Source of the DNA: Fasciola hepatica
Taxonomy: Eukaryota > Platyhelminthes > Trematoda > Plagiorchiida > Fasciolidae
Direction of reading: 5' to 3'
Length of the DNA: 64,000 bases
NCBI GenBank assembly: GCA_948099385.1
Contig: CANUEZ040000107.1
Location: 1,550,001 to 1,614,000 of the forward strand
Shown here: piece by piece, positions 42,372 to 53,406 of the stretch
Numbering within the stretch: position 1 is the first letter of the stretch
How the letters are laid out: every line of letters begins with the position of its first letter
Notes under the pieces: generated by a model
Database searches by the model: none
What the model saw: the letters and a program-made list of their open reading frames with translations, nothing else
Told to the model about the DNA's origin: nothing
Position numbers and translations under genes: made by a program

Positions 42372-43898
42372 TTTTCGTCCGTTTTTATCACACTTGATCA
42401 GGGCGGCATGCTTACCCAGTAAGTCGTTTTTCCCATTTCTCCTCGACCAGTCCTCCTTCACACGCGGCTTGGGATGGAAGTTCCTCCTTATTGTAACACT
42501 TTTAAAGACAAGGTGTCTTTGCCTTCGGGGACCAAGGCCTCAAGCTACGAAAGTGAAAGATAGAGGGAGAACGGTTGTATTTTGTGGCATAACTAATGAA
42601 AAAGGAAGTAAAGTTTATCTTTTATATTTTATGGAACAAGCGCTCGTCCAAGGCAACAATCCTGAGGCTTCTATTTTACCCTTAATCCTGTTAACTGGAA
42701 AGACGGACAGACACCAGTGTATATGTGGGCCATATAAATCCTGCGTCGCTGATTCTGATATCACCTTTGCATGCTGCCCTCCCACTAAATCAATTTTAAA
42801 AGCATCCCAGACAGATTTATCACCCAGATTTCATCTTCACGTCGATGTTGATATATTATTATCCGTCTAGTATACAGTAAAGGATAGCTGAATGTCTACC
42901 ATCCTTTAACGGCTTTTCTTTCATCACACTGGCAGCCTAATTTCCTCAGGGTGAGCCAATCGTCTGACTCGTTTAGTATACAAATAATTCTTTGAATAAC
43001 CAGCACCCATACTCTGATACTATCTCCGACGCTCAAATTATTTTATGTTGTAATTTTTGTTGGGCCACATCAGTCCCTGTCACATATCATGCAGCTTTAG
43101 TCACCTGTCATTATCGCGAGGCACACTTAATGCAGTGTTCATAAACTGATGTACACTTACCTGTTATCCACTGTGTCATCTCCTCTGTAGACTATTCACC
43201 TTTATCATCGCTCTAGCTATGCGCAGCCCACACTGGCCCATCTTCACTTTTACACTGATGTTTCTCGACAGAACCAATACAGACAAACAGATCACTTCCA
43301 GTTACCAGTTTTCCTCCGGCCTTCTCTTCATCATCACTCTGATTGTCTCTCTATCCTTTCAGAAGTATCTTTCCTTCGCCATGCAACTGACCCCACAAAT
43401 AACAAACCCTCAACTTCTAAGGCCACCTCCGCCGACTGTTATATCTTTGTCCAAATCCGGCGTCCCGTGCCAGTTTTTCATATCAGCCTCAGTGGTCCCG
43501 TAGTTGTCTCTTTGCCGTCACAGTGTGATCCTCCTATCGAAAAGGTCACAAAACTTATCCAGCCTCTACTCCATTATAGCTTCCTTGAGCCGTTCGCCTC
43601 GGCAATCGCCATATAATGAACCTCACAATAATTTGCTACCATAATTCCATATCTTTGCTGATATTCCGTGAAACGCCTACACTGATGTAATTAATTCGCT
43701 GATAAGTTCTGGGCTTTCCTCTGGCTATTCCTTCCATCATTGCTCTTGACATCTCTCCCTCTGTCCCTCTAGACCTGAATTTCTCTTTTCTTCTACTTGA
43801 CTCTATCGGCATCTAGCTTTCAAGCTTTATCACCGTAATGGCCGTTGATACGTTACATTCTGTCTCTGAAGGGCCATTCGTGTGAATTGTCGAGCACC
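42372..43898. other. spacer of palindrome II, C/T-rich
   Basis: A 167-codon frame starts at 42367 in the arm edge and runs to 42870 with no recognisable domain. The second half (42890-43860) is pyrimidine-rich on the plus strand with many TC/CT runs, in composition like 60.1-62.45 kb. No RNA gene or known repeat was identified. Confidence 0.4.
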
Positions 43899-44606
43899 TT
43901 CGGCGACTGAGAAGGACGTGGGTCAACGCTCCAGTTGTCTTTTATGGCAGATGAATTTCTGGTATCGGCCTTGATCCGGCTCTCAACAAGGGAAACCCAG
44001 AGTATTCGAGCTTTTAAGCTGGCTTCCAGTTCTTTTTCCTGAACCTGTGCTTTGCGGCGGCATGCATTCCGAGCTTCCTACATATACTTGTTGACTCCGC
44101 CACTCTTTGATTCAACCTTCTGGGATTCTGTGAATAACCCTTGATCAGCTTACCGATGTCCGGCCCAATAACTAATGGACGGTTGGGAAGGTTAAAACGT
44201 TTGCCGTCTGCACTGACGACATCCCGGCATGGGTATACCTAAGTTTTATAAAGGTGCAAAGCCTCGCCTGCATACGCCAGCCTGAAAAAATATAAATTCC
44301 CACATTTATAGGTCACCACGCACTTCACCCACTCCACTTGTTCTGTTTTCCTTGAGTCCATGGACAGATAATGTTTTGCCGAATGCCAGCCATAAGTTTT
44401 CTGGTAGAGTACTGGACAGTTTTCACAGTCGGAATGCCTCGTGAAACAAACCTCCCTTCAAAACACCTCCTAACTTCCTTGTCTGGGTATCTAACTCGGG
44501 GCTGTCGTTGTCCTTTTTCCTGCTCCTTTCGTAAAGTCTGGCCTAACCACGAAGACTACCATTCTTCAATAGCCACCACTTCACGATTAGCGCATATGCT
44601 CACAGT
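43899..44606. repeat. right arm of palindrome II
   Basis: Reverse complement of 41664-42371. Immediately outside, at 44607 (TCATAAGACAACGG), unrelated sequence leads into a gypsy relic. Confidence 0.92.
44014..44555 (-). pseudogene. unidentified spliced gene fragment (right arm)
   Basis: Mirror copy of 41715-42256. The intron maps to 44282-44328 and keeps the CTGAAAAAATATAAA acceptor (reverse strand). The TAG stop after LHLYKT is present here too, so it predates the duplication. One visible residue change is Arg-Val-Cys-Arg in the left arm against Arg-Gly-Cys-Arg on the shadow strand at the GACAGA/GACAGC mismatch. Confidence 0.45.
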
Positions 44607-44665
44607 CATAAGACAACGGTCATTGATTATAGTCAGACGATCAATCGTTTATTGCAGATAAATAC

Positions 44666-45590
44666 GTGCCCACTACCGCGTACATACAGTATGGTGGAGA
44701 ACATCGCCCGTTAAGCTGTTTAAGCTGCTATGAGTCTCAAAAGCCCTACACGGCTCTCGAAACAGTAGGTAATCTTTTTCACTTTTGTCGATTATCTTTT
44801 GGGACCATCAACGGTGTGACATGTTCTCAGTGCGCAATCAACCAAATTGTGAAAAAGAACACGAGGGATACTTTCGCTTACGCTGACAAAGCGACTGTGT
44901 GGCTTGATAAGGACCGACCACGACCGGAACCTCGAATGCTTCCTGAAGACTGTCACTCAATACGGCAGAACTCAGTGATTCGAAGTCAGTCACGGCTGCC
45001 AAGGAAATTTGACACCATGGTCATCACAATACGAGGCGTAATCAAACCGGACTCAGAACGAACGAAACCTTCTTGTGACTTCCCGTCTTCGGTTAAGAAA
45101 GCATTACGACGCGTGGTGGATGCGCTTGCTTATTACTTCCAATGGATACCGAACTTTCCTAACAAAATTAGCCTCCTCGTCCGAAACGTAACCTTTCCCC
45201 TACCACCGCATGTGAGGAAAATATTCGAGGACTTGGAAGTAGCCTTGCAAACCGCAATGATTGACAATGGACCATAATGTTTTGCTCGCTGTCAAAAGGG
45301 AAGCAACGGACATGGTTAAAACCGCTTCATTGAGTAGCTTTTTTCTACCGTACATCGACTTCCAGCGAACGACACTAGTCCGCCGTCGTGAGGGGATTGC
45401 GCAACCATTGAAAGTTTCTGGAAATGACGGCACTTTCTTTTTGGTACTCGCAAAACTAATTAGTGATCCGTTGTCTTCATATATGATAGCAAACAGAATA
45501 CCAAAGCAAAAAATGAAAAGATCCAAAAGTGGCGGCTGGAATTGCCCGCATACCACTGCGACGTAATCTACAAAGCTCGAAAAGACAATC
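44666..45590 (+). pseudogene. Ty3/gypsy reverse transcriptase and RNase H relic
   Basis: The frame 44666-45277 contains KPYTALETVGNLFHFCRLSF then GTINGVTCSQCAINQIV (the F-FCR-PFG-TNGV--FQR block). FAYADKATVW sits where FAYLDDVT is expected, so both palm Asp are altered. VIKPDSERTKP and ALRRVVDALAYYFQWIPNF, the thumb/connection, follow. RNase H follows in a shifted frame at 45261-45590 (remnants of the EKEA/D-RS blocks, ending YKARKDNQV). The element breaks at a (TA)n tract; integrase resumes at 46370. No LTR was seen. Confidence 0.75.
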
Positions 45591-45593
45591 AAG

Positions 45594-45596
45594 TTG

Positions 45597-45653
<57 letters not shown>
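45594..45653. repeat. (TA)n microsatellite
   Basis: About 60 bp of alternating TA with one C interruption (ATATACATATAT). It lies exactly between RNase H and downstream sequence of the gypsy relic. Such tracts expand and also cause assembly errors. Confidence 0.95.
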
Positions 45654-45655
<2 letters not shown>

Positions 45656-46369
45656 GCAATACTGCAAGGTTGCCCTGGTCAAAGCAGGTGGTTTTCTAAG
45701 GGACCCGCAACTGGAGCCTTTGGCTATCCAAAACTTAATCCGCAAGGCAGCGGGACTAAATGTGGGGTTCGTAACCCACTGGGAGCCGGTGACTGACTGC
45801 TCAGTTCATACGCACTTTGGATGAGGTCAAATATCCTGGGTACCCAGTGCACCCCTCCGCCACAGATGCCAGTGAGCATAATGTTGTACTCCTCACACGC
45901 TACCTGTGATTAGTTTGGAATCAAGGTTCAGCCATCTCCCCTAGACTGACTATTAGTCAGCCGACCCGGTGGAGCACCGGGCATTCTCCTTAGTCCTTTC
46001 ACTTCAGTGGGAACACCTCCGCCACAAGAATGCAGCTAAAATGACTTCCTCAGCAGAGGCTGCGTTAGACGCAAGGTCACTTGGGAGCATTTTGAGAGGC
46101 GTTCAGGAAGGGTAGCCATTTGTCTCGCTGTGCGCGGGCTTTCACTTTTGATAGGAGTACCTTCAAAACTCATCATGATTCTTTATGTCACCCCAGAATG
46201 ATCTACATCGTTCACTTTTTGCTTTCTAAGAACTTGCCATGTTCAATGGGAGAGAATTCAAAACGTGACTTGCAGGTGTACTGCATGTGCTGAAATGAAA
46301 CCACACTTTTGAAAACCGCCTGCATGCCATCTTATCAAAGCCACTCAGCCACTTAAAAGACCTAATACT
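45654..46369. other. decayed gypsy linker, no clear domain
   Basis: Lies between the RNase H and integrase remnants of one gypsy relic. I could not identify the zinc-binding domain in any frame, so the stretch is either badly decayed or contains a small insertion. Confidence 0.4.
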
Positions 46370-46760
46370 GACTCAAAAGTGCCACTACCTTCATCAACCC
46401 ACAATTGATGCCTACTCATCGTTACCAACGGGTACTCCAAGTTTTCATTTGCATGTCCAGATATGTCATCTGCCTGTGTTAATTGTTTGAGGGATTCGGG
46501 ACGTCCGCCCATATTCATTCTGATCCTCATTTGTCTTCTGAATAGTCTCAATTTTTGCGAGACAACGGAGTAGCAATCAGCCGTATAACAGCCTACGGAC
46601 TGCAATGGTCAAGTGGAATGTTTGAATGACACCTTATCGAAGGTCCTACGAGCTTCCAATTTCACAATAGGAATCAGTCCTGGATTCTCTCCATCCCATG
46701 TGTTCATTACTCTGTACCGCAACGAGCATGACTTCTTATGAACGTCTTTGCTGCCCTCCT
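46370..46760 (+). pseudogene. Ty3/gypsy integrase core relic
   Basis: Two frames combine to the expected order. GFGTSAHIHSDPHLSSE carries the second-Asp block IHSD-G--F-S. Then ISRITAYGLQ continues, after a shift, as CNGQVECLNDTLSKVLRA, the YHPQ-NG-VER-NRTLK block with the Glu kept. Its position downstream of RT/RH on the same strand supports it. Several stops. Confidence 0.6.
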
Positions 46761-48719
46761 CGTAGCTCGTTTAGTGGTTAGTATACGCCTAGTTGGTTGG
46801 TAACTGGCTTCGTACTGTTCAAATGCATGGATCAACCTTACAAGTATGACTCTTTGGCGGATGAAACAGACCTTATTAGCCATAATCCCTGTTACGCTCT
46901 TGTGAAACTGCACATTTGCAGCAAAAAGATGTTTCTATTCTTCGTCTGGCCTCTTGGGGCAACAGCGGAATCGCCACAGAGCCCATAACAGCTAGCCGGG
47001 ACACGCCATACGTGGAATATTCACTAGTACTAGAGTCTGACAACCCCATCACACATAATAGACAGTTTTCCATCATCCATCACCCCGTTGCTAAGTAAAC
47101 TCACAAAACTGTAAGAACGACACATCCATACTGTCCACGAAACCAAGGCCGACACAAATGGCTTCCTTAATATTTGCAGTCCTGTTACAAAAAGAAGTTC
47201 TGTAAACCTCGATTTTTCGGCCAGATCGTGTCGCGTAATTTTCCGTGCGTCTGCTTACCTCGTTTTTATTACAAATCACACATTGTACCAATATCTATTT
47301 CTGATCATGTACTGCCGGTATTAGCCAAGTAAAACGTGACGATCTTATCGCTGAATCTCGTTTTTTCTGATAAGGCAATCGCTGTCTGCTGCGAACGATA
47401 CGTATCAGCAGTAAGAAAGAACTATTTAATTGATAAAACAGTGCTGAAGAGACCAGACAGAAGAGAACGAAAGGCATAGTAAGTAAGGCTTTACTCATCT
47501 GGAACTAGGCATACGCCATAATGAGAGCAAAAGCAATGCTCTGTGAATTCTTAGGTGCAAAGTGCGCGATAACATAATGAAACGCCATCTATAAACTGCT
47601 GTTTCCTCGAAAAAAAACAATGAGTCCTACGGCGAACTGCTATGATTAACTCGGGGCCTTTTCTACAAGACATTTTTATACTGATGGATTCGGTACCCAA
47701 TACGAATGTCTCAACAGAGGGGAAAGGTGCACTGCTGACTCGTCCGTCATCACACTGGACTGAATTATGGTGGCTAACAACTGGTTGCGTCATGACAGCC
47801 TATTCCAACTAATCTAGCATTTTTTCCTCCATTACAGCAGCGGATTAAGCAGGATCAGCTATGAAGGTCATGTTCAAGCAACCGCATGGTTCCCAGAGGC
47901 CTATAGCAGGGTCCACAGTGATCTCATCTACACCAGGCGCATTCCCCGTGGAGATTTAGGGAGCTGCTGACTTCTACTCATGAGCACGCAAACGGACTCA
48001 AGATCATTTGCTGATGCTTATGAAACAGCAATTAGTGAGCCTGCCACTGGTGTACAAGCATAACGGGTTTGATGGGTGTTACGAGAGCAGAAGCGGTGGA
48101 AGAGAATAATAATCACGTTTTTAAAAGACTTCTAGACTTCTTTTTGGAAAAGTGCTGGCATAACAATTATCTAATTAGGTCCATACCCCCGTGCTACTAC
48201 AGCGCGTAGAGCTAACGGGACGGATGGCGTACGGACGCGGTAGATAACTACAGTCAAGAATAGACTGATGTTTCGCTAGCAGTCAAAAACCAAAGTCGAG
48301 CCACATAGATGCTCATGCGAACCTGCAGAGCCAAAAGTACAGGGCGAGAAACGATCAGGAAGGACTCAGAAGAGTGTGGGTCATCTCGGCGGTCGGATCA
48401 GGAATAGCCTGGCTCGGACATGAGGTGGCAATGAAGATGATAATTGCCGGAAATGAATGCAGTGTCACTACACCACCCTTCCACCTCCAGTTTGCAAGAT
48501 CGGAGATTGGATCACGTCGCGCTGCTGCGGTTATGACGTTGAAGTCCCGTGAAACTGCGGTCGTACCAGTGAAAAGCTTCTCCACACAACACTGTAGGTT
48601 AAAAAGCCTTCATGTTGATCATATCTGATACGTTGCCATTATAACGGTAGTGTATACACTATATCTATCAGGATTTGCAGTGCAAACTTTGCATTAAATT
48701 TGCTGTCATATTTAACATG
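46761..48719. other. no recognisable gene
   Basis: Nearly 2 kb with only short frames on both strands (up to 84 codons). None shows a family motif, and no repeat shared with the rest of the window was found. Confidence 0.45.
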
Positions 48720-48761
48720 TTGAAAATCTACGGGCGATATATATCACCCGTAGATTTTCAA
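48720..48761. repeat. 42-bp near-perfect palindrome
   Basis: TTGAAAATCTACGGG and its reverse complement CCCGTAGATTTTCAA flank a 12-bp centre, CGATATATATCA, itself palindromic except for its outer pair. Only one of 21 base pairs is mismatched. It could form a cruciform in DNA or a hairpin in RNA. No known element end was recognised. Confidence 0.95.
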
Positions 48762-49808
48762 AACGAACATGAAGAAAAAGTGGAATCCTCCCCTAAGTCA
48801 TGGAAGTGCGGACTCGCCCCACCTGGGTTGGTGTAGGAAAAGTTGCAGGACCCATCAAACCACACCAAAGCCGGGAGGCCGAACGAATCAACTCGTAGCT
48901 CGGACGGGTACCACCTAATTCTGTGAACAGGCTGTCCCAGTGACAACCAGCCGGAGGATTGCGGAACAAGGTAAGTTATGAAGTGTGATCATTTTAGATG
49001 TGACAGTAACTGCGTCACACACTGCAGCATACAAATCTAGAGCATAAACAAAGAAAGGGGCTAATGCGACATCGATGACCTCAGATGATACGTGCTTCCC
49101 GGCCTAAGGCCGACTGATGCTTTCAAGACCCCAACTTTCAAAAAGCCGCCTACTATTCGGCTCAGCTCAGTTAAGTTTGCACAGGACTCATAATGGCCAC
49201 GGCCAATGGGTCGTCCAAAATTCTTTCGATTGTATGCACACCAGCAACGCATTCACCACTGCACATTGTATTTCGTTGAATCGCAGGTAAAAATGAATGG
49301 GAAACGTAAAACCTAGTCGCACAACAACTGCGAGAGGCCTTTTTCGTCGTGAGCTTTCACGGAGACGGTATGTGACAAACAAAAACGTCAAGCCATACCG
49401 CTGCCGTCCGTTCATCTAGCGAATATACTCAAAGCTCACTACCAGGATACATCTCGTACCAAGTGCTATCTGGGGCCGCTTGAAGGAGTGGACTGTCTGC
49501 AGGTCTATCATTCCACCGGGCAGACTGTATTGAGTCTTGAGTCTTGAAGTACTACACGGGTTCGAGGCTTTGAGCCCAATTGCCCCGTTTCTTTAGGAAA
49601 TCTTTGATCTTCTGTCGGATTCACCGAGCTGAAACGAGAGTAAAAAGAAGCGGGGGGGGGGGGCGGGGGTGGCAGCGAAAACAAGATACATATAACCTCA
49701 TTCAGTGTCACACTGTAGACAGTGCCTTAAGCTGAGTGGGGGTGCGGCATTCATGAACATATATGCGATAAAAGGCAACTATTTTGTTTTTGTTTTTGAC
49801 AAAGGGAA
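48762..49808. other. no recognisable gene; G-rich tract
   Basis: Short frames only. A G-rich run at 49652-49669 (12 G, C, 5 G) on the plus strand is the C-rich strand relative to the minus-strand CR1-like element and lies in its 3' flank, so it may belong to that element's 3' untranslated region. Confidence 0.45.
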
Positions 49809-51085
49809 TTATTGGGAGAGACCCAGGTAGAGGTCTAGCTTTTTCTTGAAGATAGTTTTGTTCTGCGAGAGAACAATATCTTCCGGAAGTGCATTCCACA
49901 TTGTAATAACCCTATAGCTAAAAAAGTTAATCCTTAGTGAAGTGCGTGGCCTCGGTTTGAAAACTTTTCTGCTGTGACCACGGAGAGAGGAGGCTGGACA
50001 GACGGAGAAGAAGCAATCGCTTTGACCTGTTTCAAAAAGGTGGAACATCAAAAACAGATCACCTCTTACGCGTCTTACGTCAAGGGGATAGAGGTTGAGG
50101 AGTGAGAGGCGGACGGGATAAGGTAGATGGGATAGACCCCTTACTGCCTTGGTGGAGGCCCGCTGAACTCTTTCTAGGATCTCACGGTCTCGGACAAGAC
50201 CAGAGTGCATTATCTGACTACCGTACTCCAGCAGAGGTCGGATATAAGTGCCGAAAATTATGGGGAAATCATCCTTAAATATGCGCGGGAAGGACCTTCG
50301 AATCATGTTTAGGACTCGAAAGGCAGACTTGATCGCAAGTTCGTGATGATGAGAGAAGGATAAGTTACAATCTAACCAGAAACCGAGCATCTTGTGTCGG
50401 TCAACCCTTGGCAGTGTGGCTGCCCCATTAATGGAAAACGTGTGACCAGTCTCTCTGCCGAAAGACATGCTCGCGCATTTGTCATCATTAACTGGGAGGT
50501 TCCAATCCTCGGACCAGCGTTTTGTTTCATAAACTGCAATTTGCAGGTCTCCAACGCTTGAACTCCAGAGGGTTACATCATCTGCGTACATGGCAGTGTT
50601 CGCAGGAAGGGCTGTCGGTAGATCGTTTATATAGATCAGGAAAAGAAGAGGACCTAAGACCGACCCTTGGGGGACTCCAGTTGTTACTGGGGAGGGTTGA
50701 GACAAAACATTCCCGACTTTAACCACAAAGGTGCGGTCGGTAAGGAAGCTACGTAGGATGGCCAACATGGAGCCTGTGATCCCGTATGTCTGCAGCTTAT
50801 AAAGAAGAGGGGCGTGTGGGACCTTATCGAAGGCCTTAGCAAAATCGATGAATACAGCGTGTGAGAGCTGGCCATCATCAAAGGCTTTCGTTAGACTAAC
50901 CATGACAGTAAGCATATTGGTGATGCATGACCTGCCAGGAAGAAACCCATGTTGGGACGGGGAGAGGATCTTATTTCTATGAAGATGGGAAAGAATCTCA
51001 CTCTTAATAATTCCCTCAAAAATTTTGCTAGGGATGCTAGTGAGGCTACGCTGTTGCTAAAGGGGTGCGACCCGGTTATCAACAT
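49809..51085 (-). CDS. CR1/Jockey-type non-LTR reverse transcriptase, 5'-truncated
   Basis: A 368-codon open frame (50915-49809) is extended upstream in a frame to about 51070 (SLTSIPSKIFEGIIKSEILS, then QHGFLPGRSCITN). It keeps RT motifs in order: HAVFIDFAKAFDKVPHAPLL (catalytic Asp), TTGVPQGSVLGPLLFLIYIN, MYADDVTLW (the catalytic Asp-Asp pair), CASMSFGR, MLGFWLD, then the thumb (RPLLEYGSQIM, LERVQRASTKAVRGL). It ends FSYRVITMWNALPEDIV. This is the best preserved RT in the window. The upstream endonuclease is missing and a different RT C-terminus abuts it at about 51085, so it is probably 5'-truncated rather than active. Confidence 0.88.
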
Positions 51086-51086
51086 A

Positions 51087-51355
51087 GCTCGAACTTTATT
51101 CAGCCTCTTCCCGTGTCCTGTTGTTCGGGGATCTAGAGCCTTTTGGAACATGTTATCCGGCCTAAGGCCGGAAAACCCTCTGTTAACTTGAACAATTCTA
51201 AGAGGTCTCTTGAAATCTCCTCCTTTCCAGCGAGGAAAGATTGGGATCGTAGAGTCTCTGTGCATACTTCTTACCCTCTTTTGTTCTTCTCTTGGCTTAA
51301 CGAGACGTTGAACTTTCTCTATGCAGGCGGCTTCCTCTTTGTAGAAGGGTGCAAA
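51087..51355 (-). pseudogene. C-terminal piece of a second non-LTR RT
   Basis: On the minus strand, FAPFYKEEAACIEKVQRLVK then KGGDFKRPLRIVQVNRGFSG and TTGHGKRLNKVRA correspond to the segment after the thumb in CR1-type RTs (--Y-KED---IE-VQRRATK, then RGH--RL-K-RA). It stops where the main RT begins and lies upstream of it. So it is the tail of another copy, joined head to tail. Confidence 0.65.
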
Positions 51356-51429
51356 AGCCTGCCCGCTACCTTCTAAGCAGGTCGTACTAAAGTGTAATAA
51401 TCGTAATGAACTAAACTGAAAGAACATAA

Positions 51430-51779
51430 CAAAACTGTCCCCACCTGGAACTACGTCAACTAAAGCAGCAAGGAGACTTAGGCTGCAAAATAGGACGTTA
51501 GTTGCATTGCAGAACGGGTTTGTATGATTGTTGAATCAGAGAATATAATTGGTAGACTCGGAAAAGGCGAATCACAGGGAGCTTTTGTTGGACTTGTCCT
51601 CGGCGATCCTGATTGGTTGAGGCTGATCCGCATCCGTGGCTACGAAACTGCACCTGGCCGTATCACGTTTGACATCTTCTGAATCACCACAACCTTCTTC
51701 CCTCAACAGTTCCTCGCCAGTTTGACTTGCCTCTCATACTGATTTTCGGACTGGAGTTGATGGCTGTGGCTAGGCCGCT
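51430..51779 (-). repeat. possible 3' LTR remnant of minus-strand gypsy
   Basis: The reverse strand contains CAACCAATCAGGATCGCC at about 51610, resembling the CCAACCAATCAGGTGAAGTC block of the LTRs at 29.0 and 32.1 kb. It lies directly downstream of a gypsy C-terminal tail. No edge or second copy was found. Confidence 0.3.
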
Positions 51780-52321
51780 GCGGCAGTCGTTTCAAAAGGC
51801 GGGACAGATGTATCGCAGTCATCAACATGGTCACCATCTGAATCCTCTTTCGTCTCAGCCGTGCCAATGGTTACATCGCCGACTGTTACTTTGAAATTGA
51901 TTTGGCTGAGGTGGTGCCGATGCACCGGTGCATCATCCAGGTCCATGATCTCAAACGTAGATTGGCCAATTTGTCTGGTGATAGCTCCCAGAGTTGGTCG
52001 AAGCCCGTTGCAGCGGAATTAAGTGACAACACCATAGTCAAGACACATCACAGATGACCGTACTCTTCTGGACTTGACGAGAACTGCCGGACTCTCTTTG
52101 GTGGCTGCTTTTCTCAACTGGAACAATTAACTGTCGAGTAACGCTTCCAATTCGGGCAATGTTCTCGGGTTGGCTGATTTTGTTGCACTTTTCACAGAAG
52201 GCACAAAGTTTCCTCTTCGCCGTTAGAACAAGGGGAGTGGGGCCGTACGTGGATGCTGGCATCTGATTCTATCAAGCCAGCATTCCAGTTCCGCCCCATA
52301 GATTGGCAATCCACTATAGAT
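51780..52321 (-). pseudogene. Ty3/gypsy integrase C-terminal tail
   Basis: The minus-strand frame at about 51990-51880 reads LGAITRQIGQSTFEIMDLDD then APVHRHHLSQINFK, the tail motif seen also at 31.83-31.92 kb (R-LG--T-EI-D-----RRHL-QL). Upstream sequence to 52321 is badly decayed. An LTR at 52322-52668 separates it from the integrase core. Confidence 0.65.
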
Positions 52322-52668
52322 TGTAACGATCGGTTATAGAAAATCCCTCGAAAACACTACAATTTCGTGTTTTCGTGATATCACTCTCCGCACAATATGT
52401 TTCCGTGGACCAACCTTTACATGCTCGCGTCCAATGCGCTACCATGTCACATTCCCTCGTGGACCTGAGTGGCGCACGTGATTGTTTGTTGGAACCCGTA
52501 AACTTCGTTCTCGTTCTCTGAGCCTATGTGATCGCATAATTGAGGCTTGTATACCTTTTGTGGTATTGCTAATTTAATAGTCCAGCGTCGTAGAACTGAC
52601 GCATCAGTCGTATTTTGGTTCTGGGATTAGTTCGAATTTGTCTGCGTATTGCACAAAAGCGTGTTACA
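52322..52668. repeat. solo LTR (TGTAACG family) inside gypsy integrase
   Basis: 347 bp, beginning TGTAACGATCGG and ending GCGTGTTACA (TGTAAC/GTTACA inverted ends). It is similar along its length to 58064-58439. It lies between the integrase core and tail of a minus-strand gypsy. The flanking 5-mers (TAGAT and TCGGT) differ and part of the integrase core is missing. So either a deletion accompanied the insertion or the copy arose by recombination. Confidence 0.8.
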
Positions 52669-53304
52669 TCGGTGACTAGAACCTGTGGGATTCCCCCTCG
52701 GCTGAAGCATCTCCGTAACACCTGGAATACGAAAAAGTTGGTTGGTCAATTCGTCAGGAACACTTCTGGCCATTTAGAGTGGGAGTTAATCAGTACAAGG
52801 GCTTGATACCGGTTCAAGAACGGACCACAGAAATCCGCGTGAACTCTCTGCAATGGAATGTAGCTTTCGGGCCATGGATTCCAGTTGCCCCGACTGGACT
52901 TTGTGCAGACACGCGTCACAGTTCTTTGCCGGAGTGCAAATGTCTGCATCCAATTACGGCCACCAACACACCTGTCGAGCTAGCGACTTCATTTTATCCA
53001 CGCTCAAGTGGCCTTTTTGCCGTTCATTCAAAACTGACTTGCGCAATGTGTGTGGAATGACAAGCCGGTCACCTCTACAAAGGACGCCATCAGGTTGGAT
53101 ACCGACTTCCCTTAGCAGTGCGAAGAACTGGGGAAACTTCCGCTCCGCCTCGGGCTGCCACCCCTTCCTAATCACCGAAATTACAGACGAGTAGTATCGT
53201 TTTGTCTGCTTGCTCAATTCTTCTCTCGAAACAGACGCAGCCGGCGAAATGAAATGGCATTGGTCCGCTGCTGCGAATCGTAAGTAACGGGACAGGAAGT
53301 CCAC
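52669..53304 (-). pseudogene. Ty3/gypsy integrase N-terminal half
   Basis: The frame 53304-52954 begins DFLSRYLRFAA, the end of RNase H/linker. It then has HTLRKSVLNERQKGHLSVDK and MKSLARQVCWWP, the zinc-binding domain. After a frameshift 52949-52746 holds PLQRVHADFCGPFLNRY with the first catalytic Asp, then LVLINSHSKWPEVFLT. The second Asp and Glu blocks are lost at the LTR insertion. Confidence 0.82.
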
Positions 53305-53406
53305 CTGCGGGGTTATCTTGCCGGGTCGATGCAGGATGTCACATTTATAGGCTGCCAGAGCAATGCTTCAAAGCTGGATCATAGCGACCGTGGGTTCGGC
53401 GGCGGA

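Noticed and set aside
41664..44606. Palindrome II as a DNA transposon with 700-bp terminal inverted repeats
   Set aside because: The outer flanks show no target-site duplication, the arms overlap a local direct duplication, and the spacer has no transposase. A local inverted duplication fits better.
49560..49575. GGGTTCGAGG and similar TTCGA words (also 32346, 55390) as tRNA B-boxes
   Set aside because: No A-box at the right distance and no cloverleaf could be drawn for any of them.
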